In this document: positions 1 through 12,204 of the stretch, piece after piece
Layout: every line of letters begins with the position of its first letter
How positions within the stretch are numbered: the first letter of the stretch is position 1
Translations under genes and position numbers: made by a program
Notes under the pieces: generated by a model
Seen by the model: the letters and a program-made list of their open reading frames with translations, nothing else
What the model was told of the DNA's origin: nothing
Database searches by the model: none
DNA from: Mactra quadrangularis
Taxonomy: Eukaryota; Mollusca; Bivalvia; Venerida; Mactridae
Assembly (NCBI GenBank): GCA_025267735.1
Contig: CM046297.1
Location: forward strand, 17,014,011 to 17,078,010
Reading direction: 5' to 3'
Length of the DNA: 64,000 bases

Positions 1-17
1 GGTTGCTCCACTATGAA

Positions 18-26
18 CGCATGCGC
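18..26. promoter_or_regulatory. NRF1-like palindromic site
   Basis: CGCATGCGC is close to the palindromic NRF1 core that often sits in CpG-type animal promoters. A possible exon with a donor-like TAG/GTATGT lies near 145. No TATA box or coding frame supports it, so this is only a candidate promoter edge for a plus-strand gene. Confidence 0.2.
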
Positions 27-145
27 AAACGTGATGTAAACAAACTAACTTCACATGTACGATTATTTATTGAAAAGATTTTTTCATAATAATTCTAATG
101 TTAAGAAGTAACAAAACTATGTCGATCTACTGGCGGATGATGTAG

Positions 146-1639
146 GTATGTATATGTATTTCAACCTGTTTTCTAATGCATGACAATTGTAATACAATTA
201 ATTATTTAATCATCTTTTCATGGGCATGGACCATGTGAGGATGACTACACTGTAGTCCTATATCAGACATGGTTATAGATACACTAACTGTTTTTACCGG
301 GAATGTTGAAAGAATTCCTATCAGTTAACTGAGATTCATCCTATATTTTAGTGATTTTTGTATCAATGATTCTCCGATCTACTGAAACCCGTGACTGCTT
401 TGCCCCAAATAAAGTAAAATTTGGATACAGATTTTAAAGCCCTTACATTTATAATCTATAAAATTCACATGAGAACAAGACACTTTTCAGTGATCCTGAC
501 TGATTGATCATTCTCCAGTTAGATTCACTGGGATTCCTCTCAGGTTTTTGGGCTTCTTGGAATTCCAGGACACTGTTAATTAGTGTTGAACCCATTTGGA
601 ACAAACTCGGCGTTCATCTGCGAAGATATACCTAGGAAATCAGACGTAATAGGAATACAACCAAGTTATTAGGTGCGGTGACTGTCATTTTCATGTCAAC
701 ATATAGTAATGACATTGTTACACGCTTTATCACATCATTCCATAGTACAATGTCTCACATGTCGTACTTCTGAGTAGTTCAGACTATATAAACTAAGAAA
801 CAAAATTCCTGGATCTACTTTTTTACCTTATGATATCCGAGGTCTATCTGCGTAGAAGATCGAGGAGGTAGTTTGGAATGGTGTTGAACCATGATGGGAC
901 CCACTGTAACTTGTTTCACATTGTGACCTTATTTTGTTATGGTCTTATCAGCTTACATGAAGATTGATAAAGCAAAACCTGTAAGCAAATTAATATGATT
1001 GCATCATATTATTTCAAGACAAATTATTCTCTGTATGCTAACTATATCCTGATATAGATGCATGTGCTGCTAATGGATGTCTTTGTTCAGTTTACTTTGG
1101 TTTTTGACATTTGTCTGAAGTTAAAGTTGATCAAAAATGTCATTTTTAATCAGGAATGAATGTAAAAAAATGGCTTCCCATTTTTTTAAAAATCTGGCAG
1201 AAAATAAAAGAAGTGGTGCTTTGCATGAAAATTCTGCTGTAATAATCGAGAGCATATGATGACACTTCATGGTGTCAAATCATGGTGAAATAGTATCTTT
1301 TTGCTTGAATATTATGTTATTAACATCTAATTGGTCAGAATAAATTCCATATGTACTTGAAAATGAAAATCAATGGTCTAAACTATATTTCTACCCTTTC
1401 AATTGAAAACTGTTGTCCTTGTTTATAAAAAATTGACCCATATGTCCTAGCGAACTACAGAAATTACTCTGAGCCTTGTTTTATAGTCCAAAGAGAAAAG
1501 ATCATGTCTTTCTCTGTAAGCTATACTGGTAAATGATCAATATGATCATTGAAATCACCCTCAGACAGGTAACCACTCATTTACCTGTTTACATCTGGGT
1601 GGAGTGGAACAACTTTAAGTAAGTTTCTTACTCATGGAA
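146..1639. other. AT-rich non-coding stretch
   Basis: No open frame, splice-bounded exon or recognisable repeat end is seen. It is probably intron or intergenic DNA. Confidence 0.4.
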
Positions 1640-1725
1640 ATTATCTGTGCCTAGTGTGGAATTTGAACCACAACCTCTTGATCCCTAAGGGTGCATAATA
1701 CCACTAGACAACTGCTCTTACTAGA
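1640..1725 (-). repeat. tRNA-derived SINE head
   Basis: Read on the minus strand this has a pol III A-box-like stretch (TAGTGGTATTATG) and a B-box (GTGGTTCAAATTCC) about 35 nt apart. The stems of a real tRNA are not all formed, so it is a SINE head and not a tRNA gene. The body probably continues towards 1560. Confidence 0.5.
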
Positions 1726-2902
1726 GAGTAAGCATGCAAGAATAAAAGATAAAATGTTTATACTAAAGCTTTATTCTAGTTGAGTGAGAATTGGGTCTGA
1801 TCACTAGTATTTTTCTAAGCCACCATAATTCGGCTAGAGGTTCAGATGGTGACCATATTTAAATAGTTACTATTGATTCTGCATCTAAACATTTGTAAAA
1901 AATTATCCTTTTTTTCTAGGTGAATATGCAGCCAATTCGTTTTTTTCTTTTGAAGAGATACCTTGAAGTGTTCCTAATGGTTATGCTTTAGTACAGAACA
2001 AAAACCATTCAGTATGAGATATGTTTAAATAGAAGAACTATTGATGAAAGACATTGTGCCAGTGGTGCCTGGGGATATGTTTGATCAAACATTAGTAGGA
2101 TGTCAAATATGTTATATAACAGGTTTGGAGTTTTTAGCCAGATTTTTCATCAAAAAAGTGATCGCCTGTCTGAGGGTGCTTTCAATGATCAGGAATTATG
2201 GTACAATATTGTAAAGTCGGCTGAACATGTATATGGTAGCAGACTTTAAACCACACATTTAACTTTATAATTGCCATATTGTATCTGTGCTATATTCACC
2301 TCCTAACAGTTACTGGGAGGTTTTAAAGAAGGTTGCTTTCCAGTGGCTGTTGCTATACAGAGGTTAAATGCAATTCAAAGTACTGGCCCGTAGGAACAGG
2401 GGGGGGGGGGCTAGGGCCCCCCAATATTTTCATCAGATATAGTGAATGAGGATCTTTATCTAATCTGTCGCATTCAATTGATTACACGCTGTATTTAACT
2501 AAAACTGCTTAAGATAACCAAAGATCTTAGTCAGTCTCAAGCTTGAGAAAAAGGTGGGGGTTTTGTAGGACAAAACTTGACATATATGATAATTAAGTAC
2601 TGTTTTCTTTTCTTTGAAATAAACCTGGATAAATTAGCCCCCCCATCTGAAAACGCTTCATAAGTGCCTGAATTACACCAATTGCAAATATTAAAAGTTG
2701 TCCTTTTGAAGAGGATTTTGTTCAGTAGACGGCGGCAATACAGAGGTTATACAGTATTGTTAATAACACATTTATTTGTCATCTGATTTCTTCATCATTT
2801 TCAATTAAGTGTTGAAAGCAAGACACTCATAGTTTCTCATGCTTGCTTAAAATTGATGAATCCTGTTAGTGACTTTATGTAAAGTGTTTCACTTTTTTTC
2901 AG
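1726..2902. other. non-coding, with a G-run
   Basis: No gene seen. Around 2387-2420 there is a GGCCCGTAGGAACAGG motif followed by a run of about 12 G. The same motif appears inverted near 40716, so this is likely the end of a dispersed repeat. Confidence 0.3.
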
Positions 2903-2968
2903 GGTGACAAAGTTAAAGATACAGTTAGATTTGGTAAACTGATAAAAGATATCAAGAAAAGTATAGAG
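2903..2968 (+). CDS. orphan 66-bp exon, product unknown
   Basis: A strong acceptor (CTTTTTTTCAG) and a donor (GAG/GTATAT) bracket 22 open codons that read GDKVKDTVRFGKLIKDIKKS then IE. The exon is phase 0 at both ends. That matches the phase of the next plus-strand exon at 42856, but the implied intron would be about 40 kb, so linkage is not shown. The peptide is basic and helical in character and I do not recognise it. It could be one exon of a host gene whose other exons lie outside the window, or chance. Confidence 0.35.
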
Positions 2969-2976
2969 GTATATGT

Positions 2977-3250
2977 TATGCTGTTGTTGTTTTGGGTTAG
3001 TTGTAGTTACACCTTGTACAGGACAATATAACAGCGGTCAGTCAACCTACTTACCCTTCCTGTACATGTACACTGGGTCACTGGGCTACAAATGCCCTAC
3101 ATGAATTAGAATAAGTGATAGCAGGGAGAATGTCGGTGGAAATTATTTCTTGTCAAAACTTCTGGAAAGTATGTTCGCCTGGGTATTGAACACAAGACCC
3201 CTTGATCAGTTGTAGACTTGTGTGCTACCAACTGAGCTAGCAGGCAGCTT
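2977..3250 (-). repeat. tRNA-headed SINE, family 2
   Basis: On the minus strand a head with GCTAGCTCAGTTGG-like A box and a B box near 3180-3195 is followed by a body. The body contains the core segment GGTCAGTCAACCTACTTAC in inverted sense. The same core occurs in the SINE at 60563-60880 on the opposite strand. Confidence 0.6.
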
Positions 3251-4359
3251 TTATATAAATAAGTAGACATTTGCTGGCAAATATAAACGTCAAACACTTG
3301 TGAATCTGTTGATAATTGTTTTGATCACTACAGATAGAGATATTTATTTGACATGACTTTAATATTATCATACACTTTCAATTTTAATGTCACATGATGA
3401 GAAAAAATGTTCAGCCTGACCTGGCCTCAAACATGGGATCGTTCAATTTCTAGGCGATTGCTATCCTGACTAAGCAGTCCTGCTGCTTATAATATCCTCC
3501 CTAAAATGTGAACAGAACAGTACAGTGACATTTATATGAAACCTCAATACTTTAGGAATATTTATGAGAATATAAAATGAGAAATGTTGATGTAGTAGTA
3601 AAATTGGAATAAACAGAAAAACAACAATTTATTAAATATTTCAGAGTTAAACTGTTGGCAAGAATCATGGAGTTGATATTATGGTGAATGTATAGAAGTG
3701 TTGAGAGCTTGGTTTAAAAGTATCAGTTAAGGTAACATTTAACTAGATATTCATGATGAGTGTATTGTCAGAATAAGAGGATTTTGTGCAGTTCTGGTTT
3801 GTTTTGTGACTGATATACAATCTACATTATGATAGCTTAAGATTGTTTGTTTACTATGTATGGGAGTAATTTCAAGAATTGCCCGTCTCATATGATGCCA
3901 TACACATGATAAATTGTTCAAATTGGAACCTGAATGAGGTTATTTTGTTCTTGCTGGCCACAGTAAAGAAGTTAATCCTCATAAAAGAATGCCTGTGTTT
4001 TTTGCCATTTACGTATACATTAAATGTAAGAAATTGAAAGACATTTCCTAATTTTATTTTTGAAAATAGTTGGGAAGGAAGAAAAATCTTAAAGTGACTA
4101 CATGTATTACTGAAGCTGTAAGTTTGGCTATTAAAGAGAATATCTTTTTTGATATCTCGTTTTCCAGGTATGAATTGTGTGCTATATATAGTTTTCATAT
4201 TCTAATTGAAAATAACTAATTTTTGTCTATTCATAAAATAGGGAGATGTCAGTGGTTGCCATAGTGATGTCATCAAAATGAAGGCTGGGAGTAGGAAACT
4301 ATGCAAAATTAGGTTCAGAAACTTGTGATGTATCATCAAAGTATTAATGTTTGAAAGTA
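3251..4359. other. non-coding, possible SINE scrap
   Basis: Around 3400-3490 a degraded tRNA-like segment is possible. The open frame on the minus strand at 3872-4198 has no splice signals or recognisable domain and is probably chance. Confidence 0.3.
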
Positions 4360-4847
4360 TAGTGCGTACAATTTGACCCCGACCTCACCTTTCACATTTG
4401 CATCTAATTATCATCTACACATATCCCGGTGAAAATCAATACCACGCCTACTTTACACTTCGACTCGTTACGTATTTAAAATATAATTTAACATGTATAG
4501 AGTATACACAGCCCGCATGTATAACAACTTACGATTCAAATGCATTCAAACATACATTTTTGATAACAATTAATAATAAATGGGTGTGGGGATAGTGATT
4601 GTGGGGCTAAAACCAACAACCTTTGAATTGGTAGCTAGCCTCATCGTACAATTCTCTAGTCCGGCCTATGTGCAATAGACACTCGTTGTACGCTTTAAAT
4701 GTACTTTAAAATTAATCCCTGTGTTAAAATTAAATTCGAGCCTTGTCGATAAAATCCGATTGTTATCGAGCATTAATACTACATTCGTATTCAATGTAAT
4801 GAATATTCTTGCATAAAGGTCAGGTCGGGGTCAATGTGTCCGCACTA
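4360..4847. mobile_element. TA-flanked MITE, TAGTGCG family, copy 1
   Basis: The ends are inverted repeats of roughly 35 bp (TAGTGCGTACAATTTGACC at the left, the complement with a few changes at the right). TA flanks both sides, as expected for Tc1/mariner-type target duplication. No coding capacity. Confidence 0.65.
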
Positions 4848-4938
4848 TACATGTATTGATAGAGTTCAAGTAGTAAATAATGCTAACATATTTAGAATGC
4901 TCAGAGTATACCCACCTACTGGTTGTAGGTTTGAGGTA

Positions 4939-5188
4939 TAGTGCGTAAATATTGACCCTGATCTGATCTTACACATTTGCATCTAATAATTATCTACACA
5001 AGTCATATCCCATCGAAAATCAGTTCCACACCTATTCTACACTTTGACAGGGATTGTAAAAGTATAGAAGTATGTTTGTGTGGTAAATTTTAGCTTATTA
5101 TCCTCATGGCCACTGTGTAATCAAACATTAATCAATGTAATGTATATTCTTGCATAAAGGTCAGGTTGGGATCAAACTTTACGCACAA
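4939..5188. mobile_element. TA-flanked MITE, TAGTGCG family, copy 2
   Basis: This is a shorter relative of the element at 4360-4847. It has matching left (TAGTGCGTAAATATTGACCC) and right ends, the last few bases degraded. The centre is deleted relative to copy 1. Confidence 0.6.
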
Positions 5189-5544
5189 TAATAATGATTT
5201 TAGTCTAATAAACTAGTTCAAGGGAGTTAAGTCAGTATATATTTCTGTATAAATATTGCATAGTTATCTCCCTTGGTGTTCAATAGTAGTTTGCACACAA
5301 AACTTTGTTTACTTGAATTAGTTCATTCTGACATCTAATTCTTTGTTACAGAGCTATATTTTCATAAAATATGAGACAATTTGTAATGATAAAGTCAAAT
5401 ATTTCGATAAATTTCTGTCACAATACATTCATATCCTGGAGAAAAAAGTCACATTTTTAAATTTTTGTCTCAAATTTTCAAAAATGTATAAATTAAAAAA
5501 AATGACTCCATATTTTAGTTTTTATGACTTTTACAATAACAATA

Positions 5545-6438
5545 CAGTCATATCTCGATACAACGACACTCGTTACAAAGACAATCTCGTTATACTGACA
5601 TATTTTAAGAGAACAAATACTTTTGTACAATATTTGTATCTGTTTTAACGTAAATTCATGTTTCCAACACCGACACTCAAAACTGGCCCCCAAAACCCAT
5701 TTTGCTGTACAAACTTGATCCATTACTATGACAATTGGATTAACTGCATAACGATTTTCTCACCTTAAGGTGTTTTTAGCAAGTAGCTTTAGTAGCTAAA
5801 CTACATGTTTTTGTTTTCCTGGCTGTGCATTGATATCATTTAAATGTATTTCACACATTTAATCCTTTTACGCAGGTAATAAGTTTCAACACGTAACAAT
5901 ATCTCTAATGCTGAGTTCAAAACTAGATCAACTCAGGATTTTTGAGTTGGTGCAGTTTGGGGCTGTAGGTTCTATCCTCAAACAGAATGTATCTTTTTAT
6001 GAATCTCACAAGTCCACACCATTCTATAATGATTGATAGAAGAGTATAGAACATTTTAATTGGACACGCCTGCTACGTGCAGGCGCACAAATCTGACAAT
6101 CAATCAGAAAAGTGAAATAATTTCCTGTATGTTGCTACAGTGGTCTGTTTAGCATGATTATGTATAATGTATGCACATAAATACTGTTTTTGATATGAAA
6201 TGAATGTTTTTATTTCTTATATATTGTAAATAAATATAGACTAATAAATTTCAAATGCTAGTTAAAAGTACACTTGCAGTTTATACTATATATAAATTGG
6301 TATATATGCATGATGCCACCAACTGCAAGAAAGTGATTCCAAAAGGTACATTGTCGGATGAATTCATTACACTGACATATGCGTTATAATGACAATTTTT
6401 CTGGGAACGAACGATGTCATTATATCGAGACCTGACTG
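5545..6438. mobile_element. pogo-like transposon remnant
   Basis: Left end CAGTCATATCTCGATACAAC and the right end form about 24-bp inverted repeats flanked by TA. CAGTC..CTCG..TATAACGA ends are typical of pogo/Tigger elements. At 894 bp with no transposase frame it is a non-autonomous derivative. Confidence 0.65.
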
Positions 6439-6562
6439 TACAAAATATAAAATGTAGCAATGGGATATTTAAAAAAAAATATACGGCTGGTAAAAATAGT
6501 CAAAATTTCTAAATCTTGAATTTCAGAATTCTGTTACTGAGAACTGGCCCTTGTTTTGGTGA

Positions 6563-6614
6563 TGAATTGAAAGACAAGGTCCAGTATGAATTGAAAGACA
6601 AGGTCCAGTATTAT
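6563..6614. repeat. 24-bp tandem duplication
   Basis: A unit beginning TGAATTGAAAGACAAGG is repeated directly twice. Confidence 0.7.
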
Positions 6615-6967
6615 AGATAAGAAAAGTTCCAAAAGATTCTGAATTCAGGTTTGTGTTTTATACAAGATTTATGAAAACAAAAAAATGAACCTACATAGTA
6701 CTATATTTAACTGAATATAGAACAAGGGTGTTATTTTGGGATAGACATAAAGTACTCTATTGGCTTTTTACTGCATATAAGAATAGAAATTATGTACATG
6801 ACTGCAACTAAAAATTTGAGAAAAAAATGAAAGTGATTTTTTTTCATTAAGCAAGTTGATATGAAAATGAACTAGCAAAATTTTTTTGTTAAATTCCAGC
6901 CCGATGTAGTACTACTTAGTATGACATGCTTTCCAAAGCAAGAATATCACAGAAAGAACTTGTTTTT

Positions 6968-7252
6968 ATTTCCATTATGGTCCTTGGTATTGGTGGCATG
7001 ACATAGATTAGAGAGACAAATGTCACACATTTATAGTATCATATTTTTACATGTTAAAAAAAATTTAGTGTACACTGCTCATAAAATTTAAGCGTATTTG
7101 TGACTTATAATGATATTGATAGACCCAGAATATCAAAATTGTTTTGGCAAATCTTTAATTAATAATACCTATCTGTCTGGTCATTTCAATGCTGATTGTA
7201 GCCTCATTAGTTGAGACAGTAATATTTTGCATCGATTTCAACTCGCAAAAAT
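6968..7252 (+). repeat. dispersed repeat, copy 1
   Basis: About 285 bp that recurs in the same orientation at 27478-27760 with only scattered differences. Class not recognised and no coding capacity. A diverged relative may lie near 44090-44400. Confidence 0.75.
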
Positions 7253-7567
7253 TTGGGATTTGAAATAGAAATAAATTTTAAAATTAAATTAAAAATTAGA
7301 TAAGAATAAAAATAAAATTTTCAAAATCCACTCACAATATGCGAGTATGCATTTTTGCAAGTTCTGTTTTAAATCATTGTCTACTGAACCATTTGTCAAC
7401 AACAATTAGAACTATGTTACATATTCATATTCTGTATTATTATACCTCACTGGAATTTCCCTATGCTAAAGCCCTATACCGGAGCGGGTGATATTTTGTT
7501 CGATCACATGGTAATATTACCCGCTATCTAAGGGAGACCACTTATTAACGATTAGTAGCCGTGAATA

Positions 7568-7643
7568 GCCGCGACCAAGGCGTAGTGGTTAGCATGTCTG
7601 ACTTCGAATCCGGAGATCACGGGTTCGAATCCTGGTCGCGGCA
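7568..7643 (+). repeat. tRNA-like SINE head (Arg-TCG-like)
   Basis: A perfect 7-bp acceptor-type stem (GCCGCGA with TCGCGGC) and a perfect B box (GGTTCGAATCC) are present. The D and anticodon stems are imperfect and the anticodon loop would be 8 nt, so a functional tRNA is unlikely. The head resembles that of the SINE at 54957-55200 (shared GGCGTAGTGGTTAGCATGTC). A T-run at 7668 could stop pol III. Confidence 0.55.
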
Positions 7644-7757
7644 GGGTATATTAGAGATATAATTCAGTTTTTTTATTGTACTGATTGTTTTTTTTACTGT
7701 GTTATTTGTTGTTAAATAAATATTTACATGTAACAGTTTTGTTTGGTATAATAAAAC

Positions 7758-7869
7758 AAATAACACATGGCAGTGAGGGTGACAGTACAGATTATCAACC
7801 CTTGAAAAATAATATTATTTTCCTGGGGTTGATAATCTGTACTGTCACCCTCACTGCCATGTGTTATTT
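7758..7869. repeat. perfect 44-bp inverted repeat hairpin
   Basis: Arms 7758-7801 and 7826-7869 are exact complements, starting AAATAACACATGGCAGTGAG. The 24-nt spacer itself contains the 16-nt palindrome AAAATAATATTATTTT. A DNA cruciform or a long RNA hairpin would form. It may be a very young foldback transposon; 28678-28832 looks like an older relative. Confidence 0.9.
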
Positions 7870-8319
7870 ATATAAGATTATACTAAGAGCACATATTTTG
7901 TCTCCTAAGTCTATATATTTACCGTGGACAGCAAACAGGCAGAATTTACCAGCATGTCATGCGACAATTTTAAGCAAAGTTGTTAATCTTCACTGCTCAA
8001 AAGTTCTAAATCGCTACTAAATAAAAATCAAATCATTTGAATGCTGAATAATTTACAAATATGAAATTTTGCGTGATAATCAATTACTTGTTACAGAATT
8101 GTACTTTGCCAATACTGAAACTAGTATTAGCTATGTGCGTTGACTCAGAGTAGAATTTGCTTCTTCGATGAAATTAGCACGAAACTCCCGTGCAATAAGC
8201 TACACATATTGTTTGTCTTTGTTCCATCTTGTATTTATGCTAAGACATAAGAAAAACACAATATCGCAAGAGTGTCACTCAAAGACTCTCTAAGTAAGTT
8301 TAAGACTAACTATCTTAGG

Positions 8320-8680
8320 TGGAAGTACTCTGGTAGTGCTATGTAAATATATGTTGTTGTTTTGTTGTTTGCTTTTATTATTACTAAAATATGTTTGTAT
8401 ATATGTAATTATATTTAACTCCATATTTAACTAGTGCACCACATTGGTATACAAATGTTTATCAATTTTCAAAATAAGTAAGATACTTAATTACCTCTCT
8501 TGTATGTTTATATATTTGAACTTCTATTTGCATGTAAATTTCAGTATGTATTAAATTGTTTCTCTATTATTGTGTTTATGTATGTACATTGTAAATGTCT
8601 GTGTGGACCATATTGAAAATTGGTTTACACCAAATATGTTATCCACAATAAATAAAGTCGTTATTATTATTATTATATAA
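8320..8680 (+). repeat. LINE 3' end with ATT tail
   Basis: AT-rich sequence ending in AATAAATAAAG followed by an (ATT)n run, the form of a CR1/L2-type LINE 3' end. No reverse-transcriptase coding sequence remains and the left limit is uncertain. Confidence 0.4.
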
Positions 8681-8719
8681 AGGACATACTATTGCAATTG
8701 AAATAGTCGAAGCTGGTAC

Positions 8720-9341
8720 CTGTGGTAACTATGACAATTATTAACCGTAGAGCGTTGTAGTACAGGATCTCTTCTTTCTCTGTGGAAGGTCCCGTCAACA
8801 TGAACTTTGTTTCGACCAATCAATGCGTAGCTTTCATCTAGACGAAAACACTATTAATCACATTTTGATTTTGTCATTTCTATTTTAGACCAAGTTTTGC
8901 ATGCTAATAAAACAGCGGTATTATTCACAATCTGCGATTGGGCGGCTCATTTCAAATTGATATAAACAAGTTACTTATCATAACAGTTTCGTCATGAATA
9001 TTATAATGAGAAAAGGTTGCCTGAACGTGACCTTCGTTTGAAAAAGGCCAGATCTTAATTAGTGAGTATGCGAGCGGAATATTTAGATCGGGTTTTAATC
9101 AGATTGTGTTGGTGACAATGAGGAAAGGTTGCCTGAACGTGACCTTCGTTTGAAAAAGACCAGATCTTAATTAGTGAGTATGCGAGCGGAATATTTAGAT
9201 CGGGTTTTAATCAGATTGTGTTGGTGACAATGAGGAAAGGTTGCCTGAACGTGACCTTCGTTTGAAAAAGACCAGATCTTAATTAGCATGTATGCAAGCA
9301 GAAAATTTTAGATCGGGTTTTAATGAGATTGATGTTTTAGT
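8720..9341 (+). repeat. dispersed repeat with internal tandem array
   Basis: This block reappears in inverted orientation at about 40980-41420, including the CAATCAATGCGTAGCTTT-type segment. Its right part is the 112-bp tandem array. Confidence 0.65.
9008..9341 (+). repeat. 112-bp tandem array, three units
   Basis: Units begin near 9008, 9120 and 9232 and share GGTTGCCTGAACGTGACC. The first two are nearly identical and the third diverges in its second half. The inverted copy near 41000 has only one unit. Confidence 0.85.
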
Positions 9342-9548
9342 ATTATCCTCGGTTTATTTATCTTAACGGCTAAGCCAAGATAAAGGGTACCTCTTCAGTC
9401 TCACATAGGCCAATTTTCAGACCCCATCAGAGTGCAGATTCTTTTATTGTAATATACAGACATGTCTATTAGGCACTAATTTCCAAAAGATCTTGGATGG
9501 AACATGTAGAACAAAAAAGTTAAGAACGGTTGAATAGATGTACCCAAT

Positions 9549-11620
9549 GGGCCTACGGACTCTACATGGTAATTTATATCACCCCACGAAAAATGAGAAA
9601 GATGTATATTTCTTATAAAAAATTTGTTATTTAGTTTTATAAACATGTACTTTAAAATTTTGAAGAGAATCCACGCCCACTCTCTCCTTGTCTGCAACAT
9701 TTACCGAGGTCAAAAGTGCAAATACCCCAAAATACACAGGAAATGTTAAGTTTCAATTTGCATATAGATGAGAAAAAAGAAACAAAACTGATTTTTTATA
9801 TTTGAAAGTATTCGAAGATGTAAACAACACATTTAGAACATGTTTGATATGAATAATATAGTTTTGCTGGCCCTAAAAAGAAAATTATATAATTGGAAAC
9901 CAGGGCTACGGACTCTACACGGTAATTTATATCACCACTAGAAAATTTAGAAAGATGTATATTTCTTATAAATGATTTATAAATAAGTTTTATATTTATG
10001 TTTTTATCAATTTGGAAATGAATCTACACTGACTCTCATTGTTAGCAACATTTACCAGGATCAACAGCGCAAATACCCAAAATACACAGGGAATGTAAAA
10101 TTTCAATTAACATCTAAATGAGAAAAAAGAAACAAAACTGAAGTTTTTTTTATATTTGAAAGTATTCGAAGATGTACACAACATATAAAGAACAAGTTTG
10201 ATATGAGTAATCATATGTTTCATGACCAAATAAAGAAAATTATAAAATGGATAGGGTTGCAGCAATACGGTAAAAACCGTATTGCAATATATTGCAATAC
10301 ACGAAACCCATATTGCAATATATTGTAATATATTGCAATACATATTGTTCTTTGCGCATACATGCATAGCCTAAATTAATGCATGTGCATCGACTTAATT
10401 TTAACAACATTGTACATAGGTATTTGTATTTTCAAATGATCTACACGTATTACACAAATGTTTAAATAAGTTAAAAAAAAAAGGTTTTGAATGGACTTTC
10501 AAAGATAATTATTCTCTCACTTTACGAAAAATATTTCAAGTTTTCGAACACATTTTAACATTAATTCAATCATTAAAATTCAGACTCTGATAAAAACAAT
10601 CAGTATGGTACATAACTAGAAAAACCGGTTCTGAGAAAAACGAACGGTTAAAACCGTCAGAAGTCGTATTGCAATATTAACCGATATATCGGTTAACCGT
10701 TACATCCCTAAAAATGGATATCAGGGGCTACGGACTCTACATACTGACTTTATTGTATTTAGTAGATTGAAGAAAGTAGTTTGATGTAAATTGACCTGTG
10801 GAATAATATTCTTTTGATACAGTATTAATTTTCTGACTTTTGAAAAAACGAGCAATAATATGAAAAAACAATTCCTTTACTTTACTTGAGAAAACACGAA
10901 AAATGTATGTTTCTTAATATTATATAAAATGTCAAAACAAAACAAAGTCCTGAATTTCTACCTGTTTCTACGTATATTTCAACAACAAAAATCTATCAAA
11001 TAAGTTATCTCTATACATATACATGTGTATAAGTTTGGGAGCAAAATATACAAAAGAATGAATATGTGAAAATTAACATGGGGCTACGGACTCTACACCA
11101 CACCAGTATCTGTTTCTATCACATATTTAAAGCTGTTTGTTTGGTTTTAAGTGTAATTATCCTTTAAAAAAAACAATAAACTTCAACTTACAAACACTAC
11201 AAATATATATTTAAGTATCTTCTGAAATGTCTAATGTATCAGTTTGACCATCAAAGAAATCTATCAGAAAATTTATAAATTACGTCAAATTTAACATTAT
11301 TTTCAACAGAATGAAGATTGTCAAGACATACAGTATTTAGATGCGTAGCTAGTCAGCACAAGTACGAAACTAAGAAAATTAAAAAAGTTTTATAATTTTC
11401 CTGCGTGAAAAAAGATATAAATATATCAGGGGCTACGGACTCTACAGGGCTACGGACAGCACTTATTTGTCTTTAGATTTTTTTTGTTCTTCTTCTGATT
11501 TAATTCCTTTCCTGCATTACCTACATGGCACAACCAAAAACAGAAAACGTAATAAAACAGCAGATATGTTTCTTTATATTAAGTCAGCACACAGTTTAAA
11601 ACAGGGGCTACGGACTCTAC
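9549..11620 (+). repeat. GGGGCTACGGACTCTAC array, six copies
   Basis: Copies start at 9549 (one substitution), 9903 (first base differs), 10724, 11080, 11429 and 11604. A partial copy is at 11447. Spacings are 354, 821, 356, 349 and 175. Subtracting the 459-bp MITE and its 8-bp duplication turns 821 into 354. The first two units are homologous over their whole length. Later units share little by eye except the motif. Confidence 0.9.
10252..10710. mobile_element. hAT-type MITE, copy 1
   Basis: The ends TAGGGTTG and CATCCCTA are flanked by an exact 8-bp target duplication, AAAATGGA (10244-10251 and 10711-10718). Repeated TATTGCAATA palindromes lie near the left end. Relatives are at 30049-30502 and 35398-35894. 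No coding capacity. Confidence 0.85.
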
Positions 11621-12204
11621 ATAAAATTTACAATGTTCAGTAGTTATTTTCCAAAAAGAAAATGCATATGCTCTGAAAAACTTCATTTGGGTTAGATAAA
11701 AATAATCATAAACTGTAATAGTAAAAAGATGATACAAGTGAAATAAAGCAGTAACATTGTTTTAAAGTCTATCAAAGATGGTAACGTAAAACTCTAACTT
11801 GCGTTACAAGGGTACATGTTTACTATTTCATGAATATTTTCTTAAATATTGATTATAAATAAATTTCGTAAATAACACCGTATACCTGTATGTCAGTCAG
11901 AGATAGAAAACACATCAAAATAACTGTAACCAACAAACACTTTTCAAAACAACTGATGAAAAAAGAACAAAACCTCAGTGAGACTCAAAAACAGTGTAAA
12001 AACAGGGTTTTTAGGGAATATAATCCTAAATAATTCAAAAAATGGCAATAGAACATATATAAAACTATACATCATCAGAAAGCTCTCAAGATAACGTGTT
12101 GGACAAAAATACTCTTCATTTAATTTAAAATGAACTTTTCTGAATATTTCAATGTAACATTGGAAAAATCAAAAGGTCCCATTTATCTTGGCTTAGCCGT
12201 TAAG

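Larger units (their letters stand above)
9362..12204. mobile_element. 2.8-kb TIR element with periodic motif array
   Basis: The ends are 31-bp inverted repeats differing at two positions, starting CTTAACGGCTAAGCCAAGAT (9362-9392 and 12174-12204). No clear target duplication was found. There is no transposase frame. The interior is AT-rich and carries six full copies plus one partial copy of GGGGCTACGGACTCTAC. A hAT-type MITE is inserted at 10252-10710. The superfamily is not recognised. Confidence 0.75.

Noticed and set aside
3872..4198. 108-codon minus-strand ORF
   Set aside because: No motif, no splice context, AT-rich composition as in surroundings.
7568..7643. Functional tRNA-Arg gene
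   Set aside because: Acceptor stem and B box are perfect, but the D and anticodon stems are mispaired and the head is shared with a SINE family.
9549..11620. Spliced-leader RNA gene array (motif followed by GGTAATTT in two copies)
   Set aside because: The donor-like sequence is absent after the other four copies and no Sm-site or snRNA-like stem is seen; the array sits in a TIR element.
9549..11620. CRISPR-like repeat-spacer array
   Set aside because: Spacers are about 330 bp, two are homologous to each other, and the context is a eukaryotic transposon.
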